Assembly: GCA_910579615.1 (NCBI GenBank)
Contig: CAJTUA010000008.1
Coordinates: 101,997 to 165,996 of the forward strand
From: an uncultured Lachnospiraceae bacterium
GTDB lineage: Bacteria > Bacillota > Clostridia > Lachnospirales > Lachnospiraceae
Direction of reading: 5' to 3'
Length of the DNA: 64,000 nt
Notes under the pieces: model-generated
Database searches by the model: none
The model's input: the letters and a program-made list of their open reading frames with translations, nothing else
What the model was told of the DNA's origin: nothing
Shown: positions 8,651 through 17,672 of the stretch, one piece after another
Layout of the letters: every line of letters begins with the position of its first letter
How positions within the stretch are numbered: the first letter of the stretch is position 1
Position numbers and translations under genes: made by a program

Positions 8651-8696
8651 AGAGTCAACCGCCAATGATGCTAATGTAGTCGGTTGGCTCTTTTTT
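8651..8696 (+). terminator. Rho-independent terminator after lipoprotein A1
   Basis: An 11-bp stem (AGAGTCAACCG with CGGTTGGCTCT) with a 19-base loop is followed by TTTTT. Confidence 0.75.
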
Positions 8697-8940
8697 GATA
8701 AAATAATGTTATTTTAGGGTTTAGGCATTACAAAATGCTGCAAAAATGGTATGAAAAGAAAAACAGTGTTGGGTCTATATATGTCTACATCATGCCGATA
8801 TTCTTACAAAATCCCTATGAAAAAATAAGAAGAACAGATAAGATTATTAAGAAATATATAAAAGGTCAGATAAAGTTATTGTTATAGTATATATAAGAGA
8901 GGATATATAGAAATAATTGGAAGATGCAAGACAAGCAGAG

Positions 8941-9273
8941 TCCTAGATTCGCAGTAGGTAAGGGGACTTGTGGCACGTATGAGCTTCCGTTGTAAGCTGT
9001 CAACTATAGATACATATAATTTTTGTTACTACAGTAAAATTTTTGCTATGGCATAAGGTATGTGGAATCCAGAAAGGTCGGAGATACATAGCAATAATTA
9101 TCTATTTGGGTCAGCTAGAACTGGGAAGAATTTGAACAGTTGGAAGTTGGAGAAACCCAGGGGTGTACCAAACAGTTTATTTTGAATTCGTTGAGGATGG
9201 AAGCAATTCGTTTTATCTGTATATGACAACGGATAAAGGGGAAAATTGGAAAGTGGAAGCGAGGGTAAAATAA
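8941..9273 (+). pseudogene. Remnant of family B (Asp-box) lipoprotein gene
   Basis: The bases closely match 12128-12385 of the family B gene further on (for example TGGCACGTATGAGCTTCCG against TGGCACAGTATGAGCTTCC), but with several indels, and the signal-peptide half is missing. The last part encodes an Asp-box-like TTDKGENWKVE followed by a stop. The upstream region 8790-8940 also resembles the region before the 11.9-kb gene, so promoter and gene were duplicated together. Not expected to make a protein. Confidence 0.75.
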
Positions 9274-9309
9274 AATGCTATAGCTCTGTCCATGAGAGGA
9301 GGAGGTTTT

Positions 9310-10224
9310 ATGAAAGGAAAATTGTTAATTGGATTGATGGTTCTGCCTTTCATTTTTGCAGGCTACGGAAACAAAGCAAAATTGCATGTATATGAATATC
9401 CCTATGATGATAACTCTATTATGAATTATACCGGGGATTCGTATGACTATCCAAAGGCAAATTTTTACACCGATGATTCAGCTGAACCGAACGCTTCCTT
9501 TAATTTTAATGGAACGCAGTATAAACTGACCTACTATGAAACAGGGCAGAAAGAATTCGTTCCTTATGAGGAGGAGAAATACAGGAATTCGGATGGCGTG
9601 AGACTCTCTTTTAAGAAGGGCACCGGGGAGCTCTGTGGGATTCAGTCAGATAATGGTTTGCGTATTTCCGATTTGGAAAACCCGGAAACGGAAGAAGAAT
9701 TCCGGGAAATCGCAGATTCCTTTGTAAAAGACTATATTGCCATAGAAAACTATACCTGTGCCCTGACTACGGAAGTGGCTTATTTTGTACAGGAAGGGGA
9801 AAAAGCAAGCCGTTGGTATGAGGAAAAAGATTCTTTTTATGCGAACAGTTCGGAAATGGAATCTGTGCAGTATATTTTTACTTACAGAAGATATCTCAAT
9901 GATTTTATAACGAATGATATGGCAACCGTTGTCCTGAATCCGGACGGTACGCTTGGCAGGTTGATTTTGGCGAATACAGGGGCTTTTGAAGATGTGGGAA
10001 AGCAGCTGGTTGGGCAGGATACTCTGGAGTCTGCAATTTCAAAGAAAGTTACAGCGATTTGCTCGGAAGGCTATCAGGTTGAAAATATCCAAAACGATGT
10101 GATGGTCTGCATTGATGAAAACGGTAAATTGTTTTTCTTCGTGGAAGCAAAGCCAACGCTTCGGGTGGCAAGTGGTGATGAACATTTGGAAGGAACTTGC
10201 TATTTCATTGTTGCGGAGGAGTAA
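9310..10224 (+). CDS. Family A protein copy 2 with lost lipobox cysteine
   Basis: This 304-aa paralogue of the 7682 lipoprotein is similar along its full length (MNYTGDSYDYP, QKEFVPYEEEKY, EGEKASRWYE, CSEGYQVENIQ). The lipobox reads FIFAGYG where copy 1 has LLFAGCG, so the lipidated cysteine is replaced by tyrosine and the protein would be membrane-anchored by an uncleaved leader, or secreted. The start at 9310 has GAGGAGG upstream; an ATG at 9292 lacks one. It follows a broken family B copy, the same B-then-A order seen at 13.1-15.1 kb. Confidence 0.8.
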   Translation: MKGKLLIGLMVLPFIFAGYGNKAKLHVYEYPYDDNSIMNYTGDSYDYPKANFYTDDSAEPNASFNFNGTQYKLTYYETGQKEFVPYEEEKYRNSDGVRLSFKKGTGELCGIQSDNGLRISDLENPETEEEFREIADSFVKDYIAIENYTCALTTEVAYFVQEGEKASRWYEEKDSFYANSSEMESVQYIFTYRRYLNDFITNDMATVVLNPDGTLGRLILANTGAFEDVGKQLVGQDTLESAISKKVTAICSEGYQVENIQNDVMVCIDENGKLFFFVEAKPTLRVASGDEHLEGTCYFIVAEE

Positions 10225-10239
10225 AGAATTTCAAAGGAT

Positions 10240-10269
10240 AAATTTCAATTATAATTATAATTGAAATTT
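10240..10269. repeat. Perfect 30-base AT-rich palindrome
   Basis: The segment is its own reverse complement (arms AAATTTCAATTATAA) and lies 15 bases after the family A2 stop codon. It could act as a weak bidirectional terminator or mRNA 3'-end stabiliser. Confidence 0.6.
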
Positions 10270-10325
10270 TGACCAGTTCGTGAATATGTATTGATATAAT
10301 TCAGGATTTGTATCACCTTATCAAT

Positions 10326-10367
10326 AAAGAACCATTCCTGGTAGTAAATTATCAGAAATGGTTCTTT
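10326..10367 (+). terminator. Terminator-like hairpin after family A copy 2
   Basis: AAAGAACCATT pairs with AATGGTTCTTT (11 bp, extended by a further inner stem), but no T-run follows. A diverged version of the same hairpin, with a T-run, follows the deleted family A copy at 11539, so the downstream flank was duplicated with the gene. Confidence 0.5.
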
Positions 10368-10412
10368 ATGCGTATGTCTTGTGAAAAAATAGTAAGTACA
10401 TGGTTGAGATAC

Positions 10413-10441
10413 TTGACAGAACCCTGACGGCAATATATACT
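10413..10441 (+). promoter_or_regulatory. Sigma-A promoter
   Basis: TTGACA (10413-10418), a 17-base spacer and TATACT (10436-10441), 57 bases upstream of the membrane protein start at 10498. Confidence 0.75.
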
Positions 10442-10497
10442 AAAAACAGCAGGGAACCCAAAGAAAGTAAAGAGGATGAAAGGAATTTTAGAAATTT

Positions 10498-11229
10498 ATG
10501 CTTGTAAAATATTTAAGAAAAACCTTAATTTTAATTACAGCTATCTTTTGTGTTGCTGCTACTCTTTTTCGTGGTCATATTTTTCTGTCTTTGGATGGGT
10601 ATATGATTATGAAAAAAACGCCTGAAAGTTTGACAGATACGATAACGGACACCTCGTATATCCTTTATGAAGCGGTGGTAAATGGAGATTGTATGGATAT
10701 ACTTTTGGAAGAAGACATGTATTTGCCGTTGAAGATAAATTCAGGGAGATTAGGCAACCTGGAAGTGGCAGTTATTGCTGATTTAAGGTATGGAATAAAA
10801 AGAATCCAGGATTCCGAAGCTTTTGATTTAGTAGAGCAGTCAAAATATAGTAAGCGGCAGGTCAATTTATTGTACCGTTTTTTTGACTATTATTTTGGCG
10901 AAAACCGCTTACTTGTGATACCATATTATGGATACAGAGAGAGGATGTCTTTTGGGCTAACTGTTTCTTCAAAATATAGGGAACGGACGGCAGTTTATCT
11001 CCGTATGTTCATTTCGCTTGGGTTGTTGATATTTCTATGGCTGAAGTGTGGACGGATTGAGAATTTAATGCAAAACAAAGAGTGGAAATCTATTCAGTTA
11101 GAAGCTTCTGAAAGAAACGTAAATACTTCGAATAAGAAGATTCCATGGTTCAGGTATAGTATGCTTATGTTAATGGTGCTTTTAGCTGCATTGTATTTAT
11201 CGTTTGTTGAAGTTGTTACAATATTATAA
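10498..11229 (+). CDS. Membrane protein of unknown function
   Basis: A 243-aa protein with one N-terminal membrane helix (~8-28), a long soluble region (~30-160) and two C-terminal helices (~165-182 and ~217-240). No family recognised. It has its own strong promoter and an AAAGGA site somewhat far (13 bases) from the ATG. It is embedded among the family A/B lipoprotein copies, so it may belong to the same duplicated unit, but no second copy is seen in the window. Confidence 0.7.
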   Translation: MLVKYLRKTLILITAIFCVAATLFRGHIFLSLDGYMIMKKTPESLTDTITDTSYILYEAVVNGDCMDILLEEDMYLPLKINSGRLGNLEVAVIADLRYGIKRIQDSEAFDLVEQSKYSKRQVNLLYRFFDYYFGENRLLVIPYYGYRERMSFGLTVSSKYRERTAVYLRMFISLGLLIFLWLKCGRIENLMQNKEWKSIQLEASERNVNTSNKKIPWFRYSMLMLMVLLAALYLSFVEVVTIL

Positions 11230-11310
11230 AGAGAGATTATTTTATAGGATTCGTGGAAAATGCGAAATCATAAGTGAGAGGGATAGAGAATGAACAAGTT
11301 AATAAATTGG

Positions 11311-11490
11311 AATCCTATGATGAGGACACTATTATGAATTCTGCCGGGATTCGTATGACTATCCAAAGGAAAATTTTTACACTGGTGATTCAGCAGAACC
11401 GAACGCTTCTTTTGTTTTAATGGAACACAATACGAGCTGACTTATTATGAAACAGGTCAGAAGGAATTCGTACCTTATGCGGAGGAGTAA
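11311..11490 (+). pseudogene. Internally deleted remnant of family A lipoprotein gene
   Basis: The bases match 9405-9580 of family A copy 2 (CCGGGATTCGTATGACTATC and onward), with single-base shifts, then jump straight to the family's terminal GCGGAGGAGTAA. The join is at a GAGGAG-like direct repeat, suggesting slippage or recombination between short repeats. The first ~30 codons are missing. Confidence 0.75.
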
Positions 11491-11538
11491 GGGAACTTAA
11501 AAGATATACCCGATATAATTGAATCTGTATCATTTGGA

Positions 11539-11590
11539 ATAAGGAACTGTTTCTGGCGTTAAGGCATCAGGAGTGGTTCCTTATGTTTTT
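11539..11590 (+). terminator. Rho-independent terminator after deleted family A copy
   Basis: A stem of about 17 pairs (with several G-U) between ATAAGGAACTGTTTCTG and CAGGAGTGGTTCCTTAT is followed by GTTTTTTC. It is homologous to the hairpin at 10326. Confidence 0.7.
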
Positions 11591-11685
11591 TCAAATAAAA
11601 TATTTTATAAGGATATAATAAAAACCCTTATGGAAAAAGATAAAAGGGACAGAGGAGATTTTTAAAGAATTACATAAAAAAAGAC

Positions 11686-11714
11686 TTGACAAAATCATTA
11701 TGATAATACATACT
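11686..11714 (+). promoter_or_regulatory. Sigma-A-type promoter
   Basis: TTGACA (11686-11691), 17-base spacer, CATACT (11709-11714). It lies upstream of the damaged family B lipoprotein gene. Confidence 0.6.
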
Positions 11715-11872
11715 AAAATAGAACATATGAAAATGTTGAAAAATGTAGGATAAGCAGGAGAAGTGAATTTTAATTCCCCTTCGGAAAAAGAACAAGAAAA
11801 TGTGTTCATCCTGATATTGGAGATGATTGTGAATGTGCACTCTGTCAAAATAATTATGAAAGTGAGAAATCA

Positions 11873-12987
11873 ATAAAAAAGAAAAAGATATTTTTTGCAC
11901 TGTGTATATCTGCCGGAATATTGCTATTTTCCGCTTGTGATAAAAAGGATGAAGAGAAAGTGGAATCTGCGAATAATCTGACACCGGTTCTGACGCAGGG
12001 TCTGGAAATGACCGACAATGAGCGCCTGGAGAAGCTTTGTGAGAAGGCAAAACAGTTATATACCGTTGAACCCGTTGAAACCGAAGGGAATACAAAAATT
12101 CTGCTCTACGAACTCATTCCGTCCGTTGATACTCAGATTCGCAGCAGTAAAGGGGAGCTTGTGGCACAGTATGAGCTTCCGTGTAAGCTGTCAACCACCG
12201 ATACATATAATTTCTATTACGACGGTGAAATTTTTGCTGTGGCAGAAGGTACATGGAATCCGGAACAGCCGGAGATACATAACAATAAATTATCTATTTG
12301 GGTCAGTTGGAATGGCGAAGAATTTGAACGGTTGGAAGTCGGGGAAACCGAGAGGGCGTACCAGACAGTTTATTTCGGATTCGGTGAGGATGGAAGAATT
12401 GCGCTGATTACGGAAATTGATATGCGAACACACGAGGTTTTTCTGCGGGAGGACAGCTGTTCGGAATGGAAAAAGTTTGGAACGGCAGAATCCTTTGGGG
12501 CTTGTTATGGCAGACCAGTAAGCTGCATCTCTTTCTTTGATGGGACGACGGGAGTGGTGGCGACTCCACTGATTGACCCAGCATATACAAATTTTGTGAG
12601 AACGGAGGATGCCGGAGAAGACTGGGAGTTTGCGTTGAAAGAGTTGCTAGAAATAGAATCTGGCGCAGAGAAGGAATATGGTTATTCTGTGCTTCGTTTG
12701 CACTGTGAGGGAGCGCTTGGAGCTGCTTTGCTATAACGGGAAATGATGGGGAGATTTTTATGGAACAGTTTGGGGAGGATGGGAAAGCCAAACAATGTTA
12801 TCAGGGGTTAGAGCAGGTAGGAACGGATTTTTTGGGGGAGTATCCGGGATTTGTAAAGGCAGAGGGAGATATTTTATTTTACGAGATGAATGGAAAAATT
12901 AATGAAGGCAATGCCAATACTTTTTTGGTTCGGATGGACTTGGAAACAGGAGAAAAAGAAATTTTGGGTGGATGGTATATGCCATAA
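11873..12987 (+). pseudogene. Family B (Asp-box) lipoprotein gene, start codon lost and frameshifted
   Basis: The frame beginning IKKKKIFFALC with lipobox LLFSAC is a typical lipoprotein signal peptide, but the expected ATG at 11873 is ATA and no ATG/GTG/TTG precedes it in frame; the first TTG (11921) lies inside the leader. An Asp-box-like TEDAGEDWEF sits near 12600. The frame stops at 12736, yet the neighbouring frame continues without a break (ITGNDGEIFMEQFGEDGK onward) to 12987, so a single-base indel near 12725 has split the gene. It may still yield fragments. Confidence 0.7.
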
Positions 12988-13108
12988 TTAAACTTATTTT
13001 TGGATGGTGCTTGATAGATAGAAGGTGGATGAAAGATAAGCATAATCCTGGAAAGCGACAAGCAAACAAACGAAACAGATTTTAGACAAAGAAAGGATGG
13101 GGAAAAAG

Positions 13109-14839
13109 ATGTGTTTTGGAAAAATAAAGAAAGTGGGATTTTGTTTATCCGCAGCAGTAATTATTTTTTCTGCTATAGGTTGTGGCGGGAAAGCAGAGAA
13201 TGAAAAAGAGGTGGGAGCCGTTTTGCCGATGGCGGATGCGGAATCCGGAAAGATGCCGGAAACAGTGCCTTTGCAGGGGACAGAAACGGTGGATGCGGAA
13301 TCCGGAAAAATGCCGGAAACAGTATCTTTGCAGGATGCGGAAACCGTTGGAACGGCACGGGGAACGGAGCCGGCAAAAACATCCCAGACAAATCAACTTA
13401 CAGAGGCAGAAAAAGAGCCACGGGAGCTTTCCGAAAGCCTGAAATTTTTTGAACTTCCGGATGCTGCGATTGCTCTGCTGCGGTTGGAGGAGCAGGAACC
13501 TGACAGTTTTTCTTTCTATCGTTCCGTGCTTGTGGACGGGATGGAGTTCGCCGTGCTTGACTGCGGATTTATAGAAGAAAATGCATTTAGCGACGGCAGT
13601 GCATATATCCCGGCAACGGAGCAGTTCACATCCTATTATCCGAATCTTGTGCCGAAAACAAAACTGTTTCTTCGCAGGGCAGAGGGGGCGGAATTCTGGG
13701 AGGCTGCGGTAATGGAGCATGTATCAGAAAATGACGCTTTTAATAATCCGTATATTGCATTTCCTTCGAAAGAAAATGGGATGGTCATATGGAGTGATGA
13801 ATATGCGTGTATCTATGTTACCGAGGACGGAGGGGCAACTTGGACTTTGCCGGAAAGCATTCCAAGTCCGGCGAGAAGTGTTGTTGGCTCCATACAATGT
13901 ATAATAAGCTGCGGCGAAGGGCGTTTCCTGGTCGGGCATCGGTATAAGGGAACGCCGGAAGCGGGGCAGCTTTCCCTGACGGAAGATAACGGGCGGACCT
14001 GGAAGGAGATTGCATTGCCAGAGCCGCCAACGGGCGAACTCGAATTCTGTTACAGCGAGCCGCTTGGATTCCGGCAGGAGGATGGAAAGCTGTTCGTACA
14101 GATGCGTATGTACGCGGAGGATACGACAATGGAGAAAGGAGACGGATGGGAGGACCGGTTTGAGGCGTACTATAATGTGGTTTCTGTGGATGGAGGGCTG
14201 ACATGGAACTTAGAAAAACTGTTGGATTTTTACCCGGTTGGAGAGGGAAGAACTGCGTTTGCAGGTGAGACATCTGGTTTATCGGTCAGCAATACGAAAA
14301 ATGCACCTGTCTGGGCGAAAGTGGTTGAGACGAAGGCGCAGCTTTTTACGGGATTAAATCTGGATGGTGTCGGCGATTCGGATGATTCGGCCTATATTAG
14401 CATTTATCATCTTGGTGATTATGGGGATAGTATTACAGCGCTTAGGATTCATCTTGGAACTGGAGAAACAATTTCCAAAATTTTTCCTGTTAACGGAATT
14501 TATTCGTTTCAAACTGGAAAATTATTCTCGGAAGATAAGGATGCCATTATCTTGGATATTCAAGATTTGGGAAGTAATTATAATGCGGCAACCATTTTTG
14601 CCGTGGAGGTATCCCCGGCTGGGGATTCCTTTCCGGAAGCTATTGTAAGGCTTGACACAACCAACAGCTTGGTTCCGTTGATTTATTCAGGAGTCCAAGT
14701 GATAGACATCGAAGACTCTCCTTTGCAGGGATTGGAGATACCTTCCTGGAATCCGACGGACCCTAAGAGGGGAGAACCAATCAAGAATATTTTTTATTGG
14801 GATAAAGAAAATCGTGAATGGATTCAGAGCGTGGAATAG
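13109..14839 (+). CDS. Family B lipoprotein with Asp-box (BNR-like) repeats
   Basis: A 576-aa lipoprotein with leader MCFGKIKKVGFCLS and lipobox SAIGC. A low-complexity linker with two 19-aa repeats follows, then a region with at least three Asp-box motifs (TEDGGATW, TEDNGRTW, SVDGGLTW) typical of beta-propellers of the sialidase/BNR or photosystem-assembly-like type. No sialidase catalytic residues are obvious, so I call it a surface propeller of unknown ligand. An ATG at 13097 is also in frame, but the AAGG site touches it; 13109 has better spacing. It is followed by a truncated family A copy. Confidence 0.75.
   Translation: MCFGKIKKVGFCLSAAVIIFSAIGCGGKAENEKEVGAVLPMADAESGKMPETVPLQGTETVDAESGKMPETVSLQDAETVGTARGTEPAKTSQTNQLTEAEKEPRELSESLKFFELPDAAIALLRLEEQEPDSFSFYRSVLVDGMEFAVLDCGFIEENAFSDGSAYIPATEQFTSYYPNLVPKTKLFLRRAEGAEFWEAAVMEHVSENDAFNNPYIAFPSKENGMVIWSDEYACIYVTEDGGATWTLPESIPSPARSVVGSIQCIISCGEGRFLVGHRYKGTPEAGQLSLTEDNGRTWKEIALPEPPTGELEFCYSEPLGFRQEDGKLFVQMRMYAEDTTMEKGDGWEDRFEAYYNVVSVDGGLTWNLEKLLDFYPVGEGRTAFAGETSGLSVSNTKNAPVWAKVVETKAQLFTGLNLDGVGDSDDSAYISIYHLGDYGDSITALRIHLGTGETISKIFPVNGIYSFQTGKLFSEDKDAIILDIQDLGSNYNAATIFAVEVSPAGDSFPEAIVRLDTTNSLVPLIYSGVQVIDIEDSPLQGLEIPSWNPTDPKRGEPIKNIFYWDKENREWIQSVE
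13234..13347 (+). repeat. Two tandem 57-base repeats inside the lipoprotein gene
   Basis: Two 57-base units encode DAESGKMPETVPLQGTETV and DAESGKMPETVSLQDAETV. They sit in the exposed linker between the lipid anchor and the propeller, so copy number can change linker length without a frameshift. Confidence 0.85.
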
Positions 14840-14859
14840 AAAATGCTATGGCTCTGTTC

Positions 14860-15061
14860 GGGAGAGGAGGCGGTTTTGGAAAAATTGAATGCAATGTGCC
14901 CAAAAGGGTATCAGATTGAAAATATACAAAGCGATGTGATTGTTTGTATGGACGAGGCGGGACAACTATTTTTCTTTGTATCAGCAAAGGTGACAATCCA
15001 GGTGCCAAGTGATAATAAGCAAATACAAGAAAGCTGCTTTTTTATCATTGCAAAGGAGTAA
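14860..15061 (+). pseudogene. C-terminal fragment of family A lipoprotein
   Basis: It encodes CPKGYQIENIQSDVIVCMDE and the rest of the family A C terminus, ending in IIAKE, but lacks the first ~240 residues. The join region (AAAATGCTATGGCTCTGT, 14839-14856) closely matches 9272-9290, just before family A copy 2, so this was once a B-then-A gene pair with most of A deleted. Confidence 0.75.
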
Positions 15062-15158
15062 AATTTTCAAGAGAAGCGGCAAAACCACCAAAGTAATACA
15101 TACGGAAAATACCAGGACAGGAAACATTGATAAAGTATAAGACGGGGGAATTTTATAC

Positions 15159-16076
15159 ATGGAAAAACCTATTTTTCAAGCAAGAAAACTCACGAAACGA
15201 TACAAAAAACACGATGTATTACGTGATTTTAACATGGAAATCCGCCGGGGCGAGATTTACGGTTTTATTGGCCGGAACGGGGCGGGGAAGACGACGCTGA
15301 TGCGCATCTTGGCAGGGCGAACCATGCCTACGAGCGGGGAAATTGAACTGTTTGGGGCAACTTCTTTAAAAGAAATTGACAAACAGCGCATCCGGATGAA
15401 TGGTATCGTGGAAAAGCCCGCACTCTACCCGGGGATGACAGCAAGGGATAATCTTGAAATCTGCCGTCTGCAGCGCGGCATTTTGGACAAGGAATGCATT
15501 GGGAGGGCATTGGATGAGGTGGGGCTGTGCGATGTCGGGGCGAAAAAGGTGAAGCATTTTTCGCTCGGGATGAAACAGCGCCTTGGGCTTGCAATGGCGT
15601 TGTTGGGCGGCACGGAGTTTTTGTTCCTTGATGAACCGGCGAATGGGTTGGATTCGGTTGGGATGGCGGAGGTGGGGGAAATTTTGAAAAAGTTGAATCA
15701 GGAGCGTGGTATCACGATTCTGATTTCCAGCCATTTGCTGGTGGAGCTGCAGCAGTTGGCAACCTGTTATGGTTTTATTCACGAGGGAAGGATGTTGGAG
15801 GAGATTTCAGCAGACGAACTGCAGAAAAAATGTGGGGAATTCTTACATATCCGGGTGGATAATGCCGAAATGGGAAGGAAAGTCTTGCAGGAAAATTTTC
15901 CATCCAGTAGAATTGAAGTAGCGAGGAACACATTGCGTTTTTATGACCCGCCGCAACAGCACGGGGACATAACGCAGGCTTTGGTTTCTGCCGGGGTATC
16001 CGTTGAGGAAATCGCACTGCGGGGTGTAGGTCTTGGGGATTATTTTACGGGATTGATTGAAAATGCAAAGTTTTAA
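15159..16076 (+). CDS. ABC transporter ATPase, bacitracin/lantibiotic-immunity type
   Basis: A 305-aa single ABC domain. The Walker A is GRNGAGKTT (~residue 39), the signature SLGMKQRLGLA (~135), the Walker B FLFLDEPANGLD (~155), and the switch His lies in ISSH. The C-terminal ~80-residue extension is typical of BcrA/NatA-like ATPases that pair with ABC-2 permeases. The permease start follows within 16 bases. Such pairs usually export or confer immunity to bacitracin-like drugs or lantibiotics, but the substrate here is unknown. Confidence 0.88.
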   Translation: MEKPIFQARKLTKRYKKHDVLRDFNMEIRRGEIYGFIGRNGAGKTTLMRILAGRTMPTSGEIELFGATSLKEIDKQRIRMNGIVEKPALYPGMTARDNLEICRLQRGILDKECIGRALDEVGLCDVGAKKVKHFSLGMKQRLGLAMALLGGTEFLFLDEPANGLDSVGMAEVGEILKKLNQERGITILISSHLLVELQQLATCYGFIHEGRMLEEISADELQKKCGEFLHIRVDNAEMGRKVLQENFPSSRIEVARNTLRFYDPPQQHGDITQALVSAGVSVEEIALRGVGLGDYFTGLIENAKF

Positions 16077-16091
16077 GTGGGGGGGCGGGGA

Positions 16092-16835
16092 ATGGACAGG
16101 CTGATAAAGGCGGAATTTTTTAAATTATCAAAGCTCGCCGGATATAAAATATTATTGCTCGGTACGGTAGGGATTGGGCTGGCGGAAGGGCTTATCACCA
16201 TTATCTATGGCGTTAGCCAGGGTGCGAGAATTTCGGGTGCAGGATATTTTGCGCTTAAATTGTATTTGGTCTGGCCGCTATTTGCAGCTCTTATGGCGGG
16301 CGTATATACAGCAGTTTTTTTATGCAGCGATTTCGGAAACCGAACCTATGGAGCCACCCTGCTTTGCGGGCTTTCGCGCCGGAAGGTTTTTCTGTCAAAA
16401 ATGATTGTGTTTTATGCGGGGCTGCTCCCGATATTCTATCTCCATATGGTTGTTGTGTGTGTTTTGGTGACAATGGGATATGGATTCGGAAGCCTGACGG
16501 CGGGGGATGTTGCAGAGTTTTTGAAAATGTTTTTTTATTCGGTAATCGGTTACCTTGCGGTTGGCGGATATTATGCACTTTTGGCGGTATGGCTCAAGAA
16601 TCCTGTTGCTACGGTTGGCGTGGGTTTTGGGATTGTTTATGTACAGCTGGTTTGGGTATCCAATCTGCGGGGCATGGATGTGCCACCGTTAAAGCTCTCC
16701 TTTATGTATCAGCTCAATCAGTTTTTGGACTGGGAGACATTTCAAGACAAAAGTTACTTTGTCGTGATGACGTTGACATTTCTGCTAACTTTTGTAGCTG
16801 CTTTGTTTTTTTATGTGAAGTCAGACCTAAAATAG
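16092..16835 (+). CDS. ABC-2 type permease
   Basis: A 247-aa membrane protein with six predicted helices, starting MDRLIKAEFFKLSKL, the usual N terminus of ABC-2 permeases partnered with BcrA-like ATPases. A GTG at 16077 is also in frame directly after the ATPase stop; the ATG at 16092 with a G-rich site is preferred. A remnant of a second permease follows. Confidence 0.82.
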   Translation: MDRLIKAEFFKLSKLAGYKILLLGTVGIGLAEGLITIIYGVSQGARISGAGYFALKLYLVWPLFAALMAGVYTAVFLCSDFGNRTYGATLLCGLSRRKVFLSKMIVFYAGLLPIFYLHMVVVCVLVTMGYGFGSLTAGDVAEFLKMFFYSVIGYLAVGGYYALLAVWLKNPVATVGVGFGIVYVQLVWVSNLRGMDVPPLKLSFMYQLNQFLDWETFQDKSYFVVMTLTFLLTFVAALFFYVKSDLK

Positions 16836-16851
16836 CAGGATATATCAGAAT

Positions 16852-17058
16852 TTGCAGTTTCGGAGAAAATTGCTGCAGTTTATTTTCACATTTATCTTTC
16901 CGGTAGCGTTCGTTGCCTTTTTGCCGGTGCGTGTGATTATGGGGGATATGGGGCTGCCCTGGGCTGTGCTCATCCCGGTTATTGCAGGTGTTTTTTACTG
17001 GCTGTCGAAGAAGGGGTGGCAGATTGGCTTAAGGCATTATGGGAGCAGCGGGACATGA
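16852..17058 (+). pseudogene. C-terminal remnant of a second ABC-2 permease
   Basis: A 68-codon frame with only a TTG start and no ribosome site. It has two hydrophobic stretches and ends IGLRHYGSSGT, a tail like those closing ABC-2 permeases of this class. It is probably what remains of the second permease usual in BcrA-type operons. It could alternatively be a small membrane protein. Confidence 0.45.
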
Positions 17059-17079
17059 GGAGGAGGGCTTTTTGCCCTC

Positions 17080-17610
17080 TCACCCATTCAAATACTGCAT
17101 CAGCGGCTCCAAATACGTTTCATCCGTCCAATCGCAGCGCTCTTGCCCGGCAGCACACATCAGCGCCTCCATCCATGGCTCCCGCGCGGACGGGGCAGTT
17201 TTTGCGACCGCCTTTTGCAGCAGACGGCACAGGGTGCGGTCTTTGAAAGTCATCGACCTTTCATCCCAGGCACCCCTCCCATAAAACAGCGGAATGCTTT
17301 TCAAATCCTCTTTTAAATTGCGTGTCCGGATTTCCTCGAATGCCTTTGCGTCATACGGGGATGCCCCGACACAGAAAATAGCAAGCTTTTTATCCCGCAG
17401 TTTTTGGTGGTTTTTTCGCAGAAAAGATAATCCTGCGATACCGGAAGCATAGATGCCGCCACAGAAAATAATGGTTTGGTACGCTGCCAGGTCATCAATT
17501 TTAATTTTGGATGCGTCGGCGCAGCCAAAGCCAGTTTTCTCAGAAATCCAATTGGCATATTTTTTTGCCGAGCCATATTTGGAACGGTAAATTACAATTC
17601 CGGTATTCAT
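17080..17610 (-). CDS. Flavodoxin-domain protein
   Basis: A 176-aa protein with a flavodoxin fold: N-terminal beta strand and phosphate loop (IVIYRSKYGSAKKYANWI) that binds the FMN phosphate, then IIFCGGIYASG and FCVGASP segments for the ring. It resembles the HemG-like flavodoxins of anaerobes (Flavodoxin_5 type). It lies 62 bases downstream of a TetR regulator in the same direction and is probably controlled by it. The redox partner is unknown. Confidence 0.82.
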   Translation of the reverse strand: MNTGIVIYRSKYGSAKKYANWISEKTGFGCADASKIKIDDLAAYQTIIFCGGIYASGIAGLSFLRKNHQKLRDKKLAIFCVGASPYDAKAFEEIRTRNLKEDLKSIPLFYGRGAWDERSMTFKDRTLCRLLQKAVAKTAPSAREPWMEALMCAAGQERCDWTDETYLEPLMQYLNG

Positions 17611-17672
17611 ATATTTTTCCCCTTATTTTTTTGGATGTTTTTGATATTACCGTGAAACAATGCTTTTCTGTT

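Noticed and set aside
17062..17080. GGAGGGC/GCCCTCT hairpin as terminator of the ABC-2 operon
   Set aside because: Short stem, no T-run and overlap with the flavodoxin stop codon; evidence is too weak to list as a feature.
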